The notes beneath the pieces are model-generated. The model had not been told where the DNA came from. It searched no databases and saw nothing but the letters and a program-made list of their open reading frames with translations. From the NCBI GenBank assembly GCA_029717555.1, contig JAMDHS010000146.1, forward strand, positions 1-26,835: a stretch of DNA of 26,835 nucleotides, in the 5' to 3' direction. The translations under genes were made by a program, and so were the position numbers. Every line of letters begins with the position of its first letter. The first letter of the stretch is position 1. Source of the stretch: Peribolospora baueri (Eukaryota; Basidiomycota; Peribolosporomycetes; Peribolosporales; Peribolosporaceae). Positions 21,701-26,835 of this stretch are shown in pieces.

Positions 21701-21853
21701 AAACTCCCGGGTGCGCCCGCTCCGGCTGGGGACAGAGGCCTGCCTCAGCGACGGAAAAGAGGCCCGCCCTGTCTGGGTGACACGGCGCGAGGGCCATGCC
21801 AGGCGGGCGGCGGGGGCCAGCTGATGGAGGAAGAGACGCGAGGAGGGATGCAT
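18798..21853 (-). CDS. CYB2: Cytochrome b2, L-lactate dehydrogenase (cytochrome c)
   Basis: Oxidises L-lactate to pyruvate in the mitochondrial intermembrane space and passes electrons to cytochrome c. Ten exons: 21853-21303, 21158-20960, 20848-20779, 20675-20236, 20074-19892, 19726-19676, 19563-19541 (23 bases), 19452-19241, 19136-19066, 18914-18798; 638 residues. The N-terminus is bipartite: a basic presequence, then a hydrophobic sorting segment (about 76-93). A cytochrome b5 domain follows, with heme ligands in HHPGG (about H168) and PIH (about H191). The FMN domain shows AWAYYSS, FFKPR, QLYMN, IVLKG (about K475), the catalytic base in NHGGRSLD (about H499) and [20 protein letters not shown] Gly/Ser-rich loop (about 422-455) occupies the known protease-sensitive loop. 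The catalytic HGGR is encoded alone on the 23-base exon. Confidence 0.95.
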
Positions 21854-22168
21854 GGGGCGATCGAGCGACGGTGGGCAGTGAGGGGCAGGCGATGGATGTC
21901 CACGTCTCTCGCCTTCTTGTGTCGGCGGACGAGCGGATACGATGAGGGGGAAGTTGCTCGTCTTGCCTCTGTCGTCCCGCACTCTTTCTTGTACGAACCC
22001 CACCGCGGCCCTCGGTCCGAATTTCCTGGAGTACCCCGGACAACGCCCAGTTAAGTCGCCGGCGTTTAACCGGCCTGAGCACGTGATTTTGCCGCAGCTT
22101 TCTCGAGGAGACCTTCGCCGGGCCTGAATCTTCCTCTTTCCCGCGCTATCTCGAAGGAGGGCAGAAGC
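21854..22168. promoter_or_regulatory. Divergent promoter between CYB2 and RRP1, with CACGTG at 22081
   Basis: This 315-base spacer separates the two ATGs. CACGTGAT at 22081-22088 is a bHLH-type E-box 83 bases upstream of RRP1. Minus-strand frames upstream of the chosen CYB2 ATG stay open, so a longer CYB2 start cannot be fully excluded, but the residues after 21853 already make a good presequence. Confidence 0.5.
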
Positions 22169-23992
22169 ATGGCTTCGACGGTTTCATCATCACGACCGGG
22201 CTCAGCCAACGGTGCCGGAGATGCAGAAGGAGCAGTTCCGCTTGGAAAGCATCTCGCTTCCACTGGTGGGTCTCGCCATTAGCCATCTTCGGCATCTTAG
22301 TCGCCTTCGTCAACGCTGCGATGGCTCGTCGCTAACGCTTTGTCCTCCATTTTTTTCCTATTTTCACGTCGTTAAAACCCGTCGTCCTCTCTTAAAGAGA
22401 AGAAAGTGCGTGACAGAGCCATCAGGTCCCTGGCTGCCTTCCTCTCTCAAGCCTCCTCTCGCAACGATGGTGGTGACGAAGACGCGGATAGCCTCGATGA
22501 GGCCATCCTTCCGCCGAAGGAGATCGCCAAGCTTTGGAAGGGTATATTCTATTGTGAGTGCGAAGAGGATCTTGTTTTGCCAGAATTGAACGGCTAGATA
22601 GTCATAAGCTCTGCCATTCGGTGTCGATCGTTCAAGGTCAGCCTACTGAATATTGCCCCTTCCTCCAGGCTTTTGGATGTCCGACAAACCGCTAGTCCAA
22701 CAGTCCCTCGCCCAAGACCTCGCCGACCTCCTTCTCAAGATTTCCGCCAGCCCGTCTGAGAAGATCGATGAACAGAATCGGGGCAGTCTCTCTCGCGGAG
22801 GGAAAGCGAAGGAAAAGGCGACAACGAGCGCGAGGGCGCAAAAGATCAGGCTGAGGAGGGCTTTCGGCTTTCTCGAAGGGTTCTGGGATGCGCTTGTTAG
22901 GGAATGGAACGGCATCGATCGGCTGAGGTGAGTTGGACCGGCAAACAAACAGATGAGCACGCGGCCATCAGATTCCTCGGCAACGGTCTGACTGCTTGTA
23001 ACCCTGGCGATTTCATTCCTCGCTCACTATAAACCACAACACGAAGGATCGACAAGTATTACATGCTCGTCCGACGATTCGTCAACGCCTCTTTCCGACT
23101 TTTGGCACGAGAAGGGTGGGACGAGGAGGGATTGAGGGAGTATGAGAGGATCATGACCAAGACTGGGGGCCCATTGTGGTGAGTATTCGTTCTGTCGTAT
23201 TTTGGAACTTGGGACACTGGCGATTCTAATGGATTCATTTTTTGATGACTCGTATCAATTTTAACTTCCTTTTCCTTCTTTGTTAGTGTCAATGACCCGC
23301 GCGTCCCTGCTAGTATCGGATATCACCTCGCAGACATCTACCTCGACGAGTTAGAGAAGGCCCTTGGTGCGATGGAAGGTGTCGCCACCGGCGAACACCA
23401 AACGCTCTCTCAAGTCCCGCTCCTTCCCCTCCTCGCGCCCTTCTACTCCCTCCTCGCGGCCGTCCAGTCCTCTACATCGTTCGACCGTGTCCTAGAGAAC
23501 GCGATCAAGCCTGCCATCCAGGCTTGTGACGCGGCAGAAAAGGCGCTCGGGAAAATGTCGCGAACGGGCGAAGAAGGCGACGTTAAGGAGGAGAACGATA
23601 GACGGAGAGGTGACAGAAAAGAAGGTGGGCGAGAGAAGAAACGGCGTCGGGTCGCGGACTCGCGGTCGAATGGCACAGCGGAGGAGGCGGAGGCGGACGG
23701 AGACGGGGAGGACGTGGAAGGCGGTACAGCAGAGACGGATATGGATCGGCGGATGAAGCTGGCCATCGCAAGCACTCGCTTTCCGCGGATCCTCACTTTC
23801 TCCTCCACCTCCGCTCACGTCGAGTCCACATCCTCCGACCACTCCGAGCCGACGATGCGCCCGGCAAGGCTGAAGGACGCACTGACGCGCGAGCTGTTCC
23901 GGAAGAGCGAGGAGGAGGAGACGCGGCAGCCGAACAAGAAGAAAATGCGCGCGGCTTGGAAACGGGTTGGGGGTGCCCGCCCTGAGGACTAG
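22169..23992 (+). CDS. RRP1: rRNA-processing protein Rrp1/Nop52
   Basis: Nucleolar factor needed for 27S pre-rRNA processing and 60S assembly. Five exons: 22169-22265, 22398-22553, 22669-22927, 23047-23178, 23287-23992; 449 residues. The conserved Nop52 region is clear: [35 protein letters not shown] (about 71-90), [20 protein letters not shown], and [39 protein letters not shown] and PLC|VND are all created by splicing. The C-terminal third is basic and acidic in blocks ([20 protein letters not shown]), as expected of a nucleolar protein. The ATG at 22169 follows agaagc, and no earlier in-frame start is needed. It is divergent from CYB2. Confidence 0.94.
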
Positions 23993-24405
23993 GATGACGG
24001 AGGAGGGAGCAGCGTTGTGTTGTGATCGAGTCTGGGCCTCCAGGGAGGACGTGTGTATGTAACGTAGTGTCTCGACGGGACGTGTCTCGACGGGAAAACC
24101 GCTTTGGTACCCGTTCGTCGCCCCCAAGGAACGCTCCGGCCATGCAGGCCAGGGCGAGGCGCCATCCTGCATGCACGCACTGATCTTGATTAAGATCGAT
24201 TCTTCTGCGGCGGCGGTACCAGAGACCCTTTTCTGGCTTCCCCGCGCCCTGCCGCGCATCTCCGTCCCCAGTGCGAGGGTCGGGCTCGGAGCGATGTCGC
24301 AATTTCTTCCCGTCTTCTTGCCGCCGCTGACTCGGAAGCCACTCGGTCGAACGAACGTTTTTGGCCGTCCCTCCCTTTCTTACCCACCACCAAGACCTCG
24401 TCGAC
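23993..24405. promoter_or_regulatory. Spacer: RRP1 3' flank and SER33 promoter
   Basis: 413 bases between two plus-strand genes. It contains a 14-base near-tandem repeat gtgtctcgacggga around 24066-24096. Long minus-strand frames here are antisense and Arg/Pro-rich, with no family features. Confidence 0.5.
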
Positions 24406-26140
24406 ATGTCGCACGCGAATGGCATTCCCATCCCGCCCCGCTCCGGCGGGCCCTCCTCAATGAACTTGGGCAGCGTGGCGATATCTCCCAGCTCTCCTCC
24501 GAACCCGTTCAGCACCTCGCCCAGTCATGCACGCTCCGGGTCCCTGCCGTCCGGCTACACGGCGCCCAAAGTGCTTCGCCCCTTCAACACGAGCGAGATC
24601 CGCGTGCTCGTGCTGGAGAACATTAGCCAGGGGGCCGTGGCCATGCTCAAGGAGCAGGGGTACCAGGTGGATTTCTACACCAAGGCCATGGGTGAGGACG
24701 AGCTGGTGGAGAAGATCGGCCAGTACCACGCGATCGGCATCCGGAGCAAGACGAGGATCACCAAGAGGGTCATCGAGGCCGCTTCCAAGGTAGGTCGCGT
24801 CGTCGGACGAGACGCCACGAAGAGCTCTGCGTGCCTTGCGCAACGTGACTGAAGCGGACTGGCCGGCCGGGCCTCGTTCGTCTCCTTCTCCTTCTCCTCC
24901 TCCTCCTCCTTTCCCAGCTCCTCGTCATCGGCTGTTTCTGCATCGGCACGAACCAAGTGGACCTGGTCAACGCGGCCAAAGCGGGCATCTCCGTGTTCAA
25001 CTCGCCGTTCTCTAACTCTCGCTCGGTGGCGGAGATTGTGATCTCCGAGGTGATCGCTCTCTCGCGCCAGCTCGTGGACCGGTCGATGGAGCTGAAGCAG
25101 GGCATCTGGAACAAGGTATCGAAGGGGTGCTGGGAGGTTCGAGGAAAGACGCTCGGCATCGTCGGCTACGGTCACATCGGCTCGCAGCTGTCCGTGCTTG
25201 CAGAGGCGATGGGCATGACGGTGCTGTATTACGACGTCTTGCCTATCATGCCTCTCGGCCAGGCGCGCCAGGTGGAGACCCTAGAGGAGCTCCTCAGCTC
25301 GGCCGACTTCGTGACGCTCCACGTGCCGGAGCTGCCTGAGACGCGCGACATGATCGGCGTGAAGGAGCTTGCGTTGATGAAGAAAGGTTCCTATCTCCTC
25401 AACAACGCCCGCGGCTCGGTCGTCGACATCCCCGCGCTCATCGACGCCCTCTCGTCCGGCCACCTCGCTGGCGCGGCGGTGGACGTGTACCCCAAGGAGC
25501 CCGCAGCGAACGGCCCTTCGTTCAATGACCAGCTCAACCCCTGGGTTTTGGCGCTCCGCAAGCAGAAGAACGTCATCCTGACCCCGCACATCGGCGGGTC
25601 CACCGAGGAGGCTCAGAGGATGATCGGCCAGGAGGTGGCGACGGCGTTGGTGAGGTATATCAACTATGGCGGAACGTGAGTGCTTCGTCTACCTGGTCGC
25701 CGTCGGGGGTGGGCATGGGCGAGCGTCCGGCCTGTTCATATGATCTCTGTGTCCTTTCCAGCGTCGGCGCCGTCAACTTTCCCGAGGTCGACCTACGCGC
25801 GATCAGCGCCGAGGAGAAGCACGCCCGTCTGTGCTACGTGCACGCCAACCAGGTGAGAAGGCGAGGGTGGCGCGGACGGCACGACGCGGCCTCGGATGCG
25901 TCCCCGACGGGGTCTGACCGAGTAACCCCTGTTTTTTCTCGTCCCGCGCAGCCGGGCGTGCTCCGCGAAATCAACGAGATCCTCGCGGACCACAACGTGG
26001 AGAAGCAGTATTCGGACAGCAAAAAGGACATTGCCTACCTCATGGCCGACATTGCCGACGTGGACCAGGACACCGTCAGGGACATTTACGAGCGCATTGG
26101 CAGGACCAAGGCGAACATTCTCACCAGGATCCTCAGCTGA
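24406..26140 (+). CDS. SER33: D-3-phosphoglycerate dehydrogenase
   Basis: First step of serine synthesis: oxidises 3-phosphoglycerate to 3-phosphohydroxypyruvate with NAD. Four exons: 24406-24789, 24918-25675, 25762-25852, 25952-26140; 473 residues. After a Ser/Pro-rich leader (about 1-60, typical of fungal forms) come LVLENISQGAV, the substrate-loop region GCFCIGTNQVDL, FNSPFSNSRSVAE, and the NAD site GIVGYGHIGS (about 208-217). The catalytic Arg is in NNARGSVVD (about R293), the acid in YPKEP (about E322) and the His in TPHIGGST (about H352). A C-terminal ACT domain begins near PGVLREIN, the likely serine-feedback site. The ATG at 24406 is chosen; the frame is open a little upstream but has no earlier ATG. 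The first intron ends in a long CTCCTC tract. Confidence 0.96.
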
Positions 26141-26680
26141 GTTGTTGACAGCCGTGCGCACACCAGCCGGAGCGCCCAATCCCGAAGACCATGTGCGAGT
26201 CCGCATCCATGTATTTCTTTTTTGTCTATACATGCTCGTCGCTACCGGTAGAAGCCGTCGTATCTCTTGGCCCGCCTGCGTCCGGTCGTGCGCGTGAGCG
26301 AAAGCATAAGCGACGACGCAGCGGAGGCGAGCGAAACGGAGACGAAGCCGGGTGGCTCGGCGAGACGCCTGATGGAGGGAAGAAAGGAAGAGAGCCAGCC
26401 GTCGCGGCTGCTTTCGGCGTGCTTCCGTTGTGTCGTCTTCCCAACTTCTGTCTTTGTGCCGTCTTCCGTACCTCTTCCATACATACCTCTTCCATTGTGT
26501 CCTCTTCTTCCATTGTGCCGTCTTCCTATTGCCGCCTCATTGTCTGCCGTGGGCCAAGGCATGATCACACGTGATCCTTCCATTGCTCTCCTTCCTTTTG
26601 CGAAAAATAATGAAAGAAATAACAAACCGATTATTATATCTAAGTATGTCCAACATACATCTTCCACATGGACGGTATAG

Positions 26681-26691
26681 TTAGGGTTAGG
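26681..26691 (+). repeat. Short telomere-like TTAGGGTTAGG
   Basis: Nearly two units of the TTAGGG repeat used at most fungal telomeres, 38 bases from the tRNA 3' end. Too short to be an old chromosome end; it could be a TRF/Tbf1-type binding site or chance. Confidence 0.5.
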
Positions 26692-26722
26692 TATGCCGAG
26701 GAGGAAATAAAAAAGTTGAAAC

Positions 26723-26728
26723 AAAAAA
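26723..26728 (-). terminator. T6 RNA polymerase III terminator
   Basis: Six T on the minus strand, one base after the discriminator base of the tRNA gene. Confidence 0.85.
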
Positions 26729-26729
26729 G

Positions 26730-26830
26730 CGACCACGGCAGGGGTCGAACCTGCGATCTTTGGATGTCTCCGAGCTGCTGCTGCTGCTGCGAATTCGTAG
26801 TCCAACGCCTTTCCATTTGGCCACGCGGCC
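26730..26830 (-). tRNA. tR(ACG): tRNA-Arg(ACG) with a 29-base intron
   Basis: Acceptor GGCCGCG pairs with CGTGGTC (two G-U pairs), followed by discriminator G. The D arm is GCC-AAATGGAAA-GGC. The anticodon stem TTGGA pairs with TCCAA. The loop CTACGA places anticodon ACG after the invariant T33. The variable loop is AGATC, and the T arm GCAGG-TTCGACC-CCTGC is perfect. The intron (26794-26766) sits at the standard place after position 37 and contains five CAG triplets. The D-arm and anticodon-loop sequence resembles yeast tRNA-Arg(ACG). CCA is not encoded, as expected in eukaryotes. Confidence 0.93.
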
Positions 26831-26835
26831 TACGA

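Larger units (their letters stand above)
26141..26729. other. Spacer: SER33 3' flank and tRNA downstream region
   Basis: 589 bases with no supported gene. It contains repeats of cttccattgtg near 26488-26518, a CACGTG at 26568-26573 inside a partial palindrome, and TTAGGGTTAGG at 26681-26691. The T6 stop of the tRNA lies at its right end. Confidence 0.5.

Noticed and set aside
23492-24515. Long minus-strand frames over the RRP1 tail and SER33 start
   Set aside because: Arg/Pro/Ser-rich translations antisense to conserved coding exons, with no family features.
26681-26691. Remnant of a chromosome end
   Set aside because: Fewer than two telomere units, flanked by ordinary housekeeping genes.
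1-26835. Virus-like elements, transposons and CRISPR arrays
   Set aside because: No reverse transcriptase, transposase, capsid-like frame, long terminal repeats or spaced direct repeats were seen.

Overview
The window is nuclear DNA from an intron-rich, GC-rich fungus, most likely a basidiomycete. I placed 57 spliceosomal introns in ten protein genes. Most are about 55-150 bases long, and 36 start GTGAG against only 4 starting GTAAG, a donor preference common in basidiomycete yeasts and smuts. Every assembled CDS is a multiple of three and codon phases match across every junction. The genus cannot be told by eye.

Layout, left to right: an unresolved edge (1-645); trimethyllysine dioxygenase (-); a divergent promoter with a perfect TGACGTCA site and a palindromic CACGTG site; exopolyphosphatase PPX1 (+); an 800-base tail-to-tail spacer with an A26 run; a head-to-head pair related to succinyl-CoA ligase, beta-like (-) and alpha-like (+), sharing a 274-base promoter; a small Stf2/HABP4-type protein (-); a 14-exon mitochondrial malic enzyme (-) with an 11-base microexon; the ribosome-assembly chaperone TSR4/PDCD2 (-); cytochrome b2 L-lactate dehydrogenase CYB2 (-); rRNA-processing factor RRP1 (+), divergent from CYB2; 3-phosphoglycerate dehydrogenase SER33 (+); and at the right edge an intron-containing tRNA-Arg(ACG) (-) whose intron carries (CAG)5.

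Five of the ten protein genes carry N-termini that look like mitochondrial presequences: trimethyllysine dioxygenase, both ligase-like subunits, malic enzyme and CYB2. They touch linked chemistry: pyruvate from malate and from lactate, and succinate/CoA and 2-oxoglutarate turnover. TSR4 and RRP1 are both ribosome-biogenesis factors. Whether any of this is co-regulation or chance cannot be told from one genome.

The most unusual object is the ligase-like pair at 6039-10047. The alpha-like subunit keeps the phosphohistidine and Rossmann motifs. The beta-like subunit keeps its CoA-ligase domain, but the glycine-rich ATP-grasp motif, both Mg2+ ligands and the substrate-site Asn of true succinyl-CoA ligases are replaced. 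It may be a paralogous system with different or lost nucleotide chemistry. No transposon, virus-like element or CRISPR array was recognised.
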